DNA of 45,459 bases from Sphaerisporangium perillae (GCF_023276435.1 NZ_JALLPO010000059.1:1-45459), one strand, 5' to 3'; shown: positions 1 to 7,825, counted from the first letter of the stretch. The notes: generated by a model from the letters alone, not told the origin. Program-made: numbers and translations.

Positions 1-25
1 AACGCCCGGCTTCTGGGAGGTTTCG

Positions 26-685
26 GTGGGACGGGTAGAAGACGATCTGCGTGATCTCATCCGTGGGTGGGTAACAGCCGCGTGCCGTGAGTGGTCTTAT
101 CCGGATGTCTCTGAGCCATACTTCGACGCCGTCTACGAGCGGCTACCGGTCGGCGTCCGGACGCTGGTGGCCTCGGGCCATCGAGACGGGCTGATCAGGC
201 CGGTCGGAACATACCGGTTCACGCTGCAGGGGCTGCCGCCTGGCAAGGGTCCCTATGCGTGGGTCAGCCGAAATGAGCAGGCGCAGGCGCCGGCCATCAA
301 CTGGGAGTACCTGATCCAGGCCGCCGAATACGCCCGGGTCTATGGGGCGCTGTCGTCCAAGGGCTATCTCATCGCGGTGGAAGACCGGCTTATGGACATC
401 ACCGTCTCCGACCCTGATGGTGCCTTGCGATGGTACATCGAGGTCAAGGAGCGGGCGATCGACGTACCCGGTCTCGTCGACCGGATCGGCGCCTACGGTC
501 GCGAGGGTGTCGAGTTGAACGCACCCGACCGTGGCAACGATGCGCTCCGTAAGGCCAAGTATCTGATCCGGTACCGGCCCGTCTACCTGTCCGTCAGTGC
601 CATCGGGCTTCGACGCGACTTCCAGGTTGCCTACGCGGCCGGGAACCGGTTCGCTCTGATCGACGACATGGTCCCGCTGATCTGA
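26..685 (+). CDS. PD-(D/E)XK nuclease-like hypothetical protein
   Basis: This 219-residue protein has no family I can name with certainty. The GTG start is supported by a GGGAGG ribosome binding site 5-6 bases upstream. Around residues 124-141 it reads as a hydrophobic strand with Asp124 (MDITV), a short turn, then a strand ending in Glu139-Val-Lys141 (YIEVKE). That spacing and order match the core of PD-(D/E)XK nucleases, although the canonical Pro before Asp is absent. The N-terminal half, with charged helices and a short Gly/Pro stretch near residue 70, could bind DNA or a partner. It is encoded on the same strand as the DUF262 fusion protein 420 bases downstream. I infer a defence or restriction role from the motif and neighbour only. 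Other genes of the same locus may lie upstream of the window. Confidence 0.6.
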   Translation: MGRVEDDLRDLIRGWVTAACREWSYPDVSEPYFDAVYERLPVGVRTLVASGHRDGLIRPVGTYRFTLQGLPPGKGPYAWVSRNEQAQAPAINWEYLIQAAEYARVYGALSSKGYLIAVEDRLMDITVSDPDGALRWYIEVKERAIDVPGLVDRIGAYGREGVELNAPDRGNDALRKAKYLIRYRPVYLSVSAIGLRRDFQVAYAAGNRFALIDDMVPLI

Positions 686-781
686 TCCGCGGCATCCATT
701 ACGGTGCACACTCAAGCCTCACGGCCACGCTCATCGTCGGTATGAGTCGCCCGATCAGCGGCAAGCCAGTGCGTTCGACCG

Positions 782-997
782 GTGCTCCTCCCGTCGACAG
801 GGAGCGCTTGGTGCGCGCGCGCAGCGCGTGGCAGCTACGTGCTGCCCATCAAACGTGCTGTCCGCACAGCCGAAGCCCTCAACGCAGGTGACATCGCGAC
901 CGTAACCGTCGAGCTCATCGACTTTCGACCACCGGCGCGACAAGCCAGCATCAGCGCACGATCAGCGGCAGATGAATGCATCAGCGGATGTTTCTGA
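782..997 (+). pseudogene. DUF1905-domain remnant
   Basis: The open frame encodes 71 residues. Residues 17-47 (bases 830-922) read GSYVLPIKRAVRTAEAL followed by NAGDIATVTVEL. This closely resembles the C-terminal half of DUF1905 (YdeI-type) domains, where a YVLPVKKAVR helix is followed by a Gly-Asp turn and a VTVEL strand. The N-terminal half of the domain is missing and the sequence before residue 17 is low-complexity. The tail after residue 48 also does not look like the family. I read it as a decayed fragment rather than a working gene. It fills much of the 419-base gap between the two defence-like genes; the remainder of 686-1104 shows no gene. Confidence 0.4.
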
Positions 998-1104
998 AGC
1001 ACTGTGCGTGCGGGACTGGCTCCTCAGGCGGTGTTCATCGTGGCGTCCGCCTGGGCGCTTTGGTCTACCCTGTCGCGAGAGCGTGTCTGTGGGGAGGAAC
1101 CGGA

Positions 1105-3435
1105 GTGGCGAAGACGTTCGATAGTGGCGACATTCCGCTGGCGGAGCTACTCAACCAAGCACACCAAGGAGTACTGCAGCTACCCGATTTCCAGCGTGGG
1201 TGGGTCTGGGACGACGACCACATCGTGAGTCTGCTGGCCTCGGTCTCTCGCTCGTTCCCGATCGGCGCCGTGATGACGCTGGAGACCGGAAACGCTGACG
1301 TGCGATTCCAGCCCCGGCCACTCGAGGGAGTCCCGAGTTCGGCGACGAGTGCCCCGAAATACCTGTTGCTCGACGGGCAGCAGCGCACGACCTCGCTCTA
1401 CCTGGCGCTCCGTTCCGGAGCACCGGTCCCAACCCGGGATACCCGGAAGAAGGACGTTGAGCGTTGGTACTTCGCCGACATCGATGCGTGCATCGACCCG
1501 GACGAAGACCGGAATGACGCCATCCTGTCGCTACCGGCAGGCAAGCGACGGGTGAATGCCCGCGGCGACGTCGTGCTCGACGCCTCCACGACTGAGATGC
1601 AGGTGCGGGCCGGCAAGGCCGGCCTCTTTCCGCTCGACATCGTGCTCGACTCGGCTGCCACCACCGATTGGCAGGTTGCCTATTTGATGGCGGGACCACC
1701 GCAGGAGCAGGTGATGATCTGGAAGAGATTCCAGGAGGCGCTGATCCTGCCGTTCCTCCACTACAGCGTTCCGCGGATCGCGCTTCATCAGAAGACAACC
1801 AAGGAGGCCGTCTGCCAAGTCTTCGAGAAGGTCAACACTGGCGGCGTGGAGCTGACGGTCTTTGAGCTTCTGACGGCGACGTACGCCGCGGAAAACTTCC
1901 GGTTGCGCGACGACTGGGAGAGTCGGCAGGCGACCTGGGTGGACGAGCCGCTGCTCGCAGAGCTGGACGCCACGACCTTCTTGCAGATCGTCACGCTGCT
2001 CTGGACTCGTGGCCGCTGGGAGGAGCGCACCCGGGAACGTGTTCGCGGTGACCGCGTCCCGGCGGTGTCGGCCAAGCGCCGCGACATGCTGTCGCTTCCG
2101 CTGAGCGAGTACCGGCGCTGGGCCGATGCCGTCACTGAGGCGTTGCAGCGGGTGGTGCGGTTCCTCCACGTCGAGCGCATCTTCCGTGCCCGTGACCTCC
2201 CGTACAGCACCCAGCTCGTTCCCTTGACGGCGATCCTCACGTTGCTTGGCGAGGTCGCATTCACTCCAAAGCCGATCGCGAAGTTACGTCAGTGGTACTG
2301 GTGCGGGGTATTCGGTGAGCTGTACGGCGGCACCACCGACACCCGCTTCGCCAACGACCTGCAGGACGTGCTCGCGTGGATTCAGGACGACGGCGAGGAA
2401 CCGCGCACGGTCCGCGAGTCGCAGTTCCAGGCTGAACGACTGCTGGGGTTGCGCACCCGCAACAGTGCCGCCTACAAGGGTCTCTACGCACTCGTGATGA
2501 AGCGGGGCGGTCGCGACTTCCGTACCGGTGAGACGATCGACGCGAAGGCGTACGCGGCTGACTCAATCGACATCCGCCACATCTTCTCGCAGAAATGGTG
2601 CGCAGCGAACGGCATTGACAGCGCGGATGCCAACTGCATCGTCAACAAGACCGCCGTCGACGGGCAGACATGGGGATACATGGGCGCGAGCGCGCCGAGC
2701 AAGTATCTGGCCGCGATCGAAACCGGTGTGCCGGTAAACCCGCAGGACTTGGACGCGATCCTCACCAGCCACGACATCGACCCGGTCGCACTTCGTCAGG
2801 ACGACTTCGGCGCCGTCTTCGACGCACGCTACGAACGGCTGATCCGTCAGATCGAGGATGCGACCGGCCGACCGGTGAACCGGGGTGACGGTCAGGGTAG
2901 CCCATTCGCCGGACAACGCGGCGGTGACGCCCTGGCACGTGGTATACAGTCGCTGATCAAAGCCGGGGAGAGCAAGGTCGTCGAGTTCAAGTCGACCGGC
3001 CGGAAGAACCTGGACACCGGGCAGCAGGATCGGGCGATAGAGTGGGCGGTGATCAAGACGATCGCCGGCTTTATGAACGGTCACGGGGGTACGCTGCTCG
3101 TCGGCGTCCAGGACGATGGGTCGGTGCTAGGTCTGGAAGAGGATTTAACCGTCTTCTCCAAGAAGAACACCGACGGCTGGGAGCAGTGGCTGACCGGCCT
3201 GCTAATTCAGGCATTCGGAAAGGCTGTGACGGCCAACGTGACCGTCGCGTTCGGCACCATCGACGAACGCACGGTTGCCCGGATCAACGTCGCGCCTGCC
3301 TCAGGGCCGGTATATACAACCTCGAAGAAGACCGGGGCGAAAGGAGCGGTATTCCTCGTCCGGCTCAACAATACGACGCACGAGCTCGACGGGCCCGAGG
3401 CATCCAAGTATCAGCACGACCGGTGGTTCAAATAG
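1105..3435 (+). CDS. DUF262/DUF1524 (GmrSD-like) protein fused to an AlbA_2 domain
   Basis: The GTG start at 1105 follows GGGAGGA at a good distance and gives 776 residues; upstream in-frame codons lack a binding site and domain sequence. Residues 10-100 carry DUF262 hallmarks: LPDFQRGWVW, a RSFPIG stretch and the DGQQR nucleotide-hydrolysis motif at 90-94. FEKVNTGG follows near residue 240. His492 in DIRHIFSQKW, with a downstream IVNKT, marks a DUF1524 HNH-type nuclease domain as in GmrSD type IV restriction enzymes. Residues 620-776 match the Schlafen AlbA_2 fold: ESKVVEFKST at 622 and NGHGGTLLVGV near 658. The canonical HIFP of DUF1524 reads HIFS here, so catalysis may be altered. GmrSD proteins cut modified phage DNA using NTP; the extra AlbA_2 domain may bind nucleic acid. 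The defence role is inferred from family and neighbour. Confidence 0.85.
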   Translation: MAKTFDSGDIPLAELLNQAHQGVLQLPDFQRGWVWDDDHIVSLLASVSRSFPIGAVMTLETGNADVRFQPRPLEGVPSSATSAPKYLLLDGQQRTTSLYLALRSGAPVPTRDTRKKDVERWYFADIDACIDPDEDRNDAILSLPAGKRRVNARGDVVLDASTTEMQVRAGKAGLFPLDIVLDSAATTDWQVAYLMAGPPQEQVMIWKRFQEALILPFLHYSVPRIALHQKTTKEAVCQVFEKVNTGGVELTVFELLTATYAAENFRLRDDWESRQATWVDEPLLAELDATTFLQIVTLLWTRGRWEERTRERVRGDRVPAVSAKRRDMLSLPLSEYRRWADAVTEALQRVVRFLHVERIFRARDLPYSTQLVPLTAILTLLGEVAFTPKPIAKLRQWYWCGVFGELYGGTTDTRFANDLQDVLAWIQDDGEEPRTVRESQFQAERLLGLRTRNSAAYKGLYALVMKRGGRDFRTGETIDAKAYAADSIDIRHIFSQKWCAANGIDSADANCIVNKTAVDGQTWGYMGASAPSKYLAAIETGVPVNPQDLDAILTSHDIDPVALRQDDFGAVFDARYERLIRQIEDATGRPVNRGDGQGSPFAGQRGGDALARGIQSLIKAGESKVVEFKSTGRKNLDTGQQDRAIEWAVIKTIAGFMNGHGGTLLVGVQDDGSVLGLEEDLTVFSKKNTDGWEQWLTGLLIQAFGKAVTANVTVAFGTIDERTVARINVAPASGPVYTTSKKTGAKGAVFLVRLNNTTHELDGPEASKYQHDRWFK

Positions 3436-3740
3436 TCGTGGGCCGAAACGATACGTTCGAAGTTCGTGATGGCGCTCTCTCATCGGCACGTCCGGGCGCC
3501 GACTCGATCCGCTCACCATGACACCCCATAGCGCGCGGTCGGCAGCAGAAGAGTGCGTCTGAGCACCCTTGGCTGCCTGGAATTAGCGGAGCCACACGGC
3601 TTCTAGGTCGGCAAGACCTCCGCGAACGTCTGCCGTGTGCCATCATGGTTTGACGGCCGCGCCCACAGGTATTCAAACCCCCGACGGTCAGATATACGCT
3701 CTCACGCGCTTTCCGGGTGAAGATGAGGCGAGATACGTAG
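3436..3740 (+). other. Intergenic stretch, no gene recognised
   Basis: About 305 bases separate the DUF262 fusion from the EEP-family gene. No open frame with coding character, no strong hairpin and no RNA gene was seen. The last 20 bases contain the GAGGCGAG ribosome binding site of the next gene. Confidence 0.5.
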
Positions 3741-4592
3741 ATGCGTGTCGTGTCCTGGAATGTGGCATATCGCAGCACCGCAGCGGCAGAACGCCAAGGA
3801 GCACTGCTGCAGGAGCTAGGCGCGGATCTCGCGCTGCTGCAGGAAGTCAATCCGGGATCGGCTGGTGTGCTGCAGCAAGCCGCTGGACTTGACTGGATGG
3901 TCCGCGCGGTCGACTTGCGTGCTGCGCTGCCCGACGACCGGCCGGTGCGTCGTCGTGGCGTCGCGATCGCCGGTCGCGGTTCATCACCGCGCTCTACCTG
4001 GCTGCTCACGGACGGGCCGCTACCCGAGCGCACCCTGCTAGCCGAGACGGCCATTGAGGGGATGCCATTGACAGTGGGGTCCTACCACGCCCCGCCGGGG
4101 GTTACCTGGGGCCTGGTGAAACCGCGCCAGGCCGTCGTATTCGCCTCATGGTTGGCCACTCAGCCAGGGCCGTTGCTGTTCGGGGCGGACGCCAACACCC
4201 CGCTGGTGGATGCGCTTCAGTTTGCCGATACACGAACACACTGGCATACCGGGGACCGGCACCTGCGCGGGGAGCCGGGGGACGATCGCCTGTTCGGGCC
4301 GGGCAAGGTGCACCCCCTTGACGATGCGCTGCGGCGTTGGCTAGGCGGCTGCCCGAAGGATGTCGCTGCGCTTCAGGTGGCCCGCCCACAGGGCCCGCTC
4401 GCGGTCACCCACCGCACTGGGCGCAGAAAGGACTTCCCCGGAACCGCGCGGCGCTTCGACTCCGTCTGGATCAGCCGCCACTGGACGGTACGGCGAATCC
4501 AGCATCTCTACGACGAGGGCATCGCCGCGGGCAGTGATCACGCCCCTGTTGTCGTCGATCTCGACTTGACGCCCAAACCAACGCCAGGCTGA
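3741..4592 (+). CDS. Endonuclease/exonuclease/phosphatase (EEP) family protein
   Basis: The 283-residue product shows the EEP fold motifs in order. RVVSWNVAYRS at the N terminus holds the metal-binding Asn, LLQEVNP near residue 35 holds the catalytic Glu, and GSYHAPP lies near 113. GADANTP near 150 supplies Asp and Asn, and SDHAPVVVDL near 265 holds the terminal Asp-His pair. All expected catalytic residues appear present, so it should be an active metal-dependent phosphodiesterase or phosphatase. The substrate (DNA, RNA, inositol phosphate or lipid) cannot be told from sequence. There is no signal peptide, so it is probably cytoplasmic. It stands alone, 305 bases after the DUF262 protein on the same strand, so a role in the same module is possible but unproven. 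The ATG start has GAGGCGAGA upstream. Confidence 0.85.
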   Translation: MRVVSWNVAYRSTAAAERQGALLQELGADLALLQEVNPGSAGVLQQAAGLDWMVRAVDLRAALPDDRPVRRRGVAIAGRGSSPRSTWLLTDGPLPERTLLAETAIEGMPLTVGSYHAPPGVTWGLVKPRQAVVFASWLATQPGPLLFGADANTPLVDALQFADTRTHWHTGDRHLRGEPGDDRLFGPGKVHPLDDALRRWLGGCPKDVAALQVARPQGPLAVTHRTGRRKDFPGTARRFDSVWISRHWTVRRIQHLYDEGIAAGSDHAPVVVDLDLTPKPTPG

Positions 4593-4786
4593 CAGACGCC
4601 CATTGCGGCTACTTGTTAACTGGCGGTACGACCGCAGCCCGGCCAGGCTTGGTCGAGGTGACCGGCGGGGTAGCTCTCACATGCGGCTGCGGTCGGCGGA
4701 CTTGGCGTGTCGATGCTGATCGGACCCCGAGACGTCTCAATACCGCAGCGTCCTGCGAAGGGTCGGGCCGTGTCCCAGTCAGTCGC

Positions 4787-5017
4787 TCACAGGTACTTCT
4801 CTACATGGTCTGCGTCGTAGTCTTCGTCGCCGTTCATCATCATGATTGCGCGACCGAGATCCATGTTCGACGCCACTTCCGCTGGTATGGCGCAGTCGAA
4901 ACAGAGGTCACCGCCATGGTCTTCGTCGTAGTCGCCTTCTCCGTCAAGCACTTCGTTGTATGCGTTTCGCGCGGCTGGGACACTGAAACTGTCTCCGCAG
5001 TTTAAACACTTCGCCAT
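4787..5017 (-). CDS. Small acidic zinc-ribbon-like protein
   Basis: I chose the ATG at 5017 because the 76-residue product begins MAKCLNCGDSF and becomes a coherent acidic protein from there. The longer open frame upstream is Ser/Arg-rich and non-coding in character. Two pairs, CLNC at residues 4-7 and CFDC near residue 38, form a likely Cys4 zinc site. The rest is rich in Asp and Glu and ends in NGDEDYDADHVEKYL. Small proteins of this type are common on actinomycete plasmids and integrative elements, and this fits the mobile-like neighbourhood. The function is unknown; a protein-protein or nucleic-acid adaptor is a guess. No strong ribosome binding site is visible. Confidence 0.65.
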   Translation of the reverse strand: MAKCLNCGDSFSVPAARNAYNEVLDGEGDYDEDHGGDLCFDCAIPAEVASNMDLGRAIMMMNGDEDYDADHVEKYL

Positions 5018-5367
5018 GCCTGCACTGTAACGACGACCTACACCTTCTTGCTGGATTTCTTGCTGGATGCAGCCGTATCGCGAGTGCTCGCCTCTCTTGC
5101 TGTGGATGCGCCCCCGACTGTCTGACGCACGCACATCGGCAGAAGAGGACGACAGCGCGGGTCCGGCACCCTGCACGATCAGTCAGTCAGCAGGCTGCGG
5201 GCAACCAAGATCCGTAAGACAAACATCACGCCGTACCCACGAACGTGTCGCTGGCCCTTGCATAGTTTCGGTCCACGACATGCTCAACTCCAATGACGTC
5301 TCGTGCTCATGCCGAGGGACGGATAACAGCACCCCACGATCACACGGCGGTGGAGAGCCGCCCCGGC

Positions 5368-5432
5368 CCACGGGATCACCGAACTCTTATAAGCCTCGAG
5401 TTCGTCCCCCGTGGACGGCTCGGGGCTTTTTT
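5368..5432 (+). terminator. Intrinsic terminator with a competing upstream fold (attenuator-like)
   Basis: The terminator stem pairs GCCTCGAG (5393-5400) with CTCGGGGC (5419-5426), with one G-U pair and an inner CGTCC/GGACG helix. A six-T run follows at 5427-5432. This is a textbook intrinsic terminator and unusual in such GC-rich DNA. The same strand can instead pair CCACGGG (5368-5374) with CCCGTGG (5408-5414), nested around CGAACTC (5380-5386) pairing with GAGTTCG (5398-5404). That fold takes both inner segments of the terminator, so the two are mutually exclusive. Another hairpin, GGCGG/CCGCC, lies just upstream near 5346-5362. I see no gene immediately before it, so it may end a small RNA or control read-through into the DUF3987 gene. 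Confidence 0.65.
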
Positions 5433-5472
5433 ATTTTGTCAGCGGTATCGGCGGGAGTTTCAGGGTCGCCAT

Positions 5473-5490
5473 CTGCATTCGTAAATGCAG
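5473..5490. promoter_or_regulatory. Palindrome, possible operator
   Basis: CTGCATT (5473-5479) and AATGCAG (5484-5490) form a perfect 7-base inverted repeat around a 4-base centre. It sits in the 800-base non-coding region before the DUF3987 gene. It may be a repressor site; there is no direct evidence for which protein binds. Confidence 0.35.
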
Positions 5491-5638
5491 GTCGAGTGGC
5501 ACTTCCTTGTGAATTTGTGAATCCCCAGACTCGTACCTGGTCGGAGGAGGCAGACTCCCCGGGCCCCGTGTGCGATGAACGTGGGTATCCCCCCAGGTCT
5601 CACCAATGTGAGAAGTAAGAAGCTCAGCCCTTTCTGTA

Positions 5639-5665
5639 TTGACAGAAGAATGCGACTGATATAAC
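5639..5665 (+). promoter_or_regulatory. Sigma-70-like promoter for the DUF3987 gene
   Basis: A perfect TTGACA (5639-5644) is followed after 15 bases by TATAAC (5660-5665), five of six to consensus. The spacer is short but the boxes are strikingly good for this genome. TTCTGT-ATTG-ACAGAA (5632-5647) is an inverted repeat lying across the -35 box, as a repressor operator would. Transcription would begin near 5672 and leave a leader of about 150 bases before the ATG at 5821. Confidence 0.5.
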
Positions 5666-5686
5666 TTCTTTCTCGCTCGGCTTCAT

Positions 5687-5701
5687 GCAGATTGAATCTG
5701 C
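5687..5701. promoter_or_regulatory. 15-base palindrome just after the promoter
   Basis: GCAGATT-G-AATCTGC is perfectly symmetrical and lies about 20 bases downstream of the predicted -10 box. It is a plausible operator for autoregulation of the element. Confidence 0.35.
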
Positions 5702-5758
5702 TTTCGTCAGTGTGACTCTTCACCTGACGCACCAAAGTCGGCCTTCAACATAAGACCA

Positions 5759-5798
5759 GCCCACAGCGCTACTCTCGCCAAAGACTCACGCTGTGGGC
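5759..5798 (+). promoter_or_regulatory. Leader hairpin before the DUF3987 gene
   Basis: GCCCACAGCG (5759-5768) and CGCTGTGGGC (5789-5798) form a perfect 10-base inverted repeat with a 20-base loop, ending 22 bases before the start codon. A second overlapping hairpin, CTGTG/CACAG, is possible at its 3' side. It could be an RNA control element or an operator. Confidence 0.35.
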
Positions 5799-5820
5799 CA
5801 GCACAGTAAGGCTACCGCTC

Positions 5821-7512
5821 ATGCTCAACCCTCAGCCTGTCATCAGCCCTGCCGCCTTCACTGGCTTGTTTGGCCTCATCACCAACGCCCTGGATCCCCA
5901 CACGGAAGGGGACCGGGCGGGCGTACTGGTCTCCCTCATGGCAGGGTTCTCCGCCTACGTGAGCCACGGGCCCAGCGTGGAGACCCGAAAGGGTGGATCA
6001 CCCCTGATGTTCTGGCCGGTCCTGGTCGGCCCCTCCGGCAAGGGCCGCAAGGGGACCGCTACTGGCATCGCCATGCAAGTGCTGGAGGCCGCCTTCAAGA
6101 CCTTCACCGAGGACAACACCGTGCACGGGCTGCCGGCCACCGGCCTGGGGTTCATCGGGGAGCTGGACGAGCGGACGGCCAACGGCACCGCTCAGCCGGT
6201 GCTGTTCGTGGAGGAGGAGATGGACACCTTCATCACCAACGCCCGACGCGATGCCAAGGTGGGTGTCTACCTGCGCAAATCCTGGGATGGGCAGACCATC
6301 GGCCACAAGACCAAGCACGATGACATCAAGGTCCGTAACCCGCACGTGGCCATCATCGGCCATGCCCAGCCGAAAAACTGGGCAGCCATCCGGGGGTCCA
6401 AGGACGCCACGGGCGGCACCTACAACCGGTTCTTCCCGGTCTACGTGAGCCAGTCCAAGACCCTGCCGGTCTTCGAGGCCACCGACATCCAGAACGTGAT
6501 CAGGACCGCTGCGCGGGCACTGCGTGAGGTCGCCGATTGGGCCAGGGATGCCGACATCGTCACCGTGCCCGCGCATGTGGCACAGGTCTTCGAGGGCAAG
6601 CACCGGCCTATCTGTGAGGCCCTGACCAGTGGGTCAGAGGAACTGAGCCAGTACACCGAACGGGCCATGGCGTACATGGTTCGTCTGGCCGCGCTGTACG
6701 CCTTGGCCGGCCAGCGGGAAGAGATCAGTGTCTCTGACCTTGACGCCGCTCTGGCCCTGGTTACCTACAGCGTGGAGAGCGTGAGCTTCATCCTGCCGGG
6801 GGCCGAGATGTCGCAGGAACTCCCGCTGGCCCTGCGGGTGGAGAGCTTCATTGCTGAGGCGGGAGAGGAGGGTGTTCAGTCCACCGTGATCTACCGCAAG
6901 TTCGGCATCCGGAAGACCGAACTTGAGACGCTGCTCACCGCCCTGGACACCGTCGAGAGCTTCAAGGCTCCCAGCACGGGCGGCAGGCCCGCCGTGATGT
7001 TCCGATACGTGGATCGGACAGGAGAAGAGAGCGGCCAGGCCCCCGCCGACCCGACTGCCGCGGCAGAGCCAACCCCTCCTTCGGCTCTGACAGATCTTAC
7101 GGAAGTGCCGGCCGCTCTCATTCACAGTGACGACTACGTCACCGACGGTATCGAGCCTGCCGCCCCCGGCATGGCGTTCTACCTGACAGAAGATGAGTGG
7201 GCGGAGATGGATGCCGCCACGCCTGAGACCGTTGCCCCCATGCAGATCACGGTGAACCCGGATCTGCCTCTCGGGGTGGCCGCCCTCCGGGCGCTGCTCG
7301 ATGGCCCGACCGTCGAGGCCGAGGAGCCCGCCCCCGCACCCCTGACCGGGGTTGCTGCTCTCGCCGCCATGCTCGCCATGTCTACGGCTAGGCCGGTTGC
7401 CGAGACCGTCAAGCCGGTCAGGGTCCGTAAGGCTTCCAACGCTCGCCTGGCCGCTAAGCCGGTTGCGGTTCCGGTGGCCCTATTCCAGGCCCCTGACGAG
7501 GTTGCCGCCTAG
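5821..7512 (+). CDS. DUF3987-family primase/helicase-like protein of a mobile element
   Basis: This 563-residue protein resembles DUF3987 proteins, P-loop proteins found in plasmids, phages and integrative elements and thought to act in replication. A Walker A-like loop, GPSGKGRKGT, spans residues 70-79. A Walker B-like hydrophobic strand with acidic end (PVLFVEEEMDTF) lies near 125-136. The domain ends near residue 330 and a winged-helix-like segment follows around 340-395. After residue 400 comes a long Pro/Ala/Glu-rich tail with two related blocks, GVAALRALLDGP and GVAALAAMLAMS, perhaps short binding motifs. The ATG has AAGG nine bases upstream. Its own promoter and several palindromes precede it. 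It marks the region as mobile-element DNA, but no integrase or relaxase is in the window. Confidence 0.75.
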   Translation: MLNPQPVISPAAFTGLFGLITNALDPHTEGDRAGVLVSLMAGFSAYVSHGPSVETRKGGSPLMFWPVLVGPSGKGRKGTATGIAMQVLEAAFKTFTEDNTVHGLPATGLGFIGELDERTANGTAQPVLFVEEEMDTFITNARRDAKVGVYLRKSWDGQTIGHKTKHDDIKVRNPHVAIIGHAQPKNWAAIRGSKDATGGTYNRFFPVYVSQSKTLPVFEATDIQNVIRTAARALREVADWARDADIVTVPAHVAQVFEGKHRPICEALTSGSEELSQYTERAMAYMVRLAALYALAGQREEISVSDLDAALALVTYSVESVSFILPGAEMSQELPLALRVESFIAEAGEEGVQSTVIYRKFGIRKTELETLLTALDTVESFKAPSTGGRPAVMFRYVDRTGEESGQAPADPTAAAEPTPPSALTDLTEVPAALIHSDDYVTDGIEPAAPGMAFYLTEDEWAEMDAATPETVAPMQITVNPDLPLGVAALRALLDGPTVEAEEPAPAPLTGVAALAAMLAMSTARPVAETVKPVRVRKASNARLAAKPVAVPVALFQAPDEVAA

Positions 7513-7526
7513 CGCGGCCTACGGTG

Positions 7527-7548
7527 GCCCCGGCTTACCGGCCGGGGC
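7527..7548 (+). terminator. Hairpin after the DUF3987 gene
   Basis: GCCCCGGC (7527-7534) pairs perfectly with GCCGGGGC (7541-7548) around a 6-base loop, 15 bases after the stop codon. There is no T run, as is common for actinobacterial terminators. A second hairpin, CCCCCTGG/CCAGGGGG at 7604-7626, lies a little further on. Confidence 0.5.
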
Positions 7549-7556
7549 TCCTGTGA

Positions 7557-7709
7557 CTATTGAGGCTGGAACGCTACATGTGACTGGGACATAATCGATG
7601 GACCCCCCTGGTAGCAGGCCAGGGGGTTCCATGCGTACATGGCCATGATCAGGACGGCCACGACGACGACGCCGACAATGCCGAAGAACCAGACCAGAGC
7701 ATCGGACAT
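7557..7709 (-). CDS. Very small single-pass membrane protein
   Basis: This 50-residue frame is preceded by AGGGAGGGG directly before the ATG at 7709. Residues 5-25 are strongly hydrophobic (VWFFGIVGVVVVAVLIMAM) and would span the membrane once; a single Cys follows in NPLACYQGG. The 35 codons upstream of the ATG are in frame without a stop and look coding (charged, KRRKDKPERE), but contain no usable start. The reading may therefore be a remnant of a longer protein, or initiation may be unusual. A hairpin at 7604-7626 lies inside the frame. It belongs with the other tiny membrane proteins on this strand; function unknown. Confidence 0.4.
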   Translation of the reverse strand: MSDALVWFFGIVGVVVVAVLIMAMYAWNPLACYQGGPSIMSQSHVAFQPQ

Positions 7710-7825
7710 CCCCTCCCTCTCGGGCTTGTCCTTACGGCGCTTGATTCGTGGCTGCGGTTCCCGGTAGCCGGTCCATTCTTCTGGGGGTTCTCGTACATCT
7801 CGTACTTTCTTCGGAGCGTTCTAAA

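Noticed and set aside
5368..5414. tRNA-like fold with a 7-base outer stem
   Set aside because: The unit is only 47 bases, lacks D and T arms and overlaps an intrinsic terminator.
5067..5618. 183-residue plus-strand frame
   Set aside because: It crosses the intrinsic terminator and has a Ser/Pro/Arg mixture without domain signals.
5460..5735. 91-residue minus-strand frame
   Set aside because: It covers the palindromes and promoter, with no binding site or coding character.
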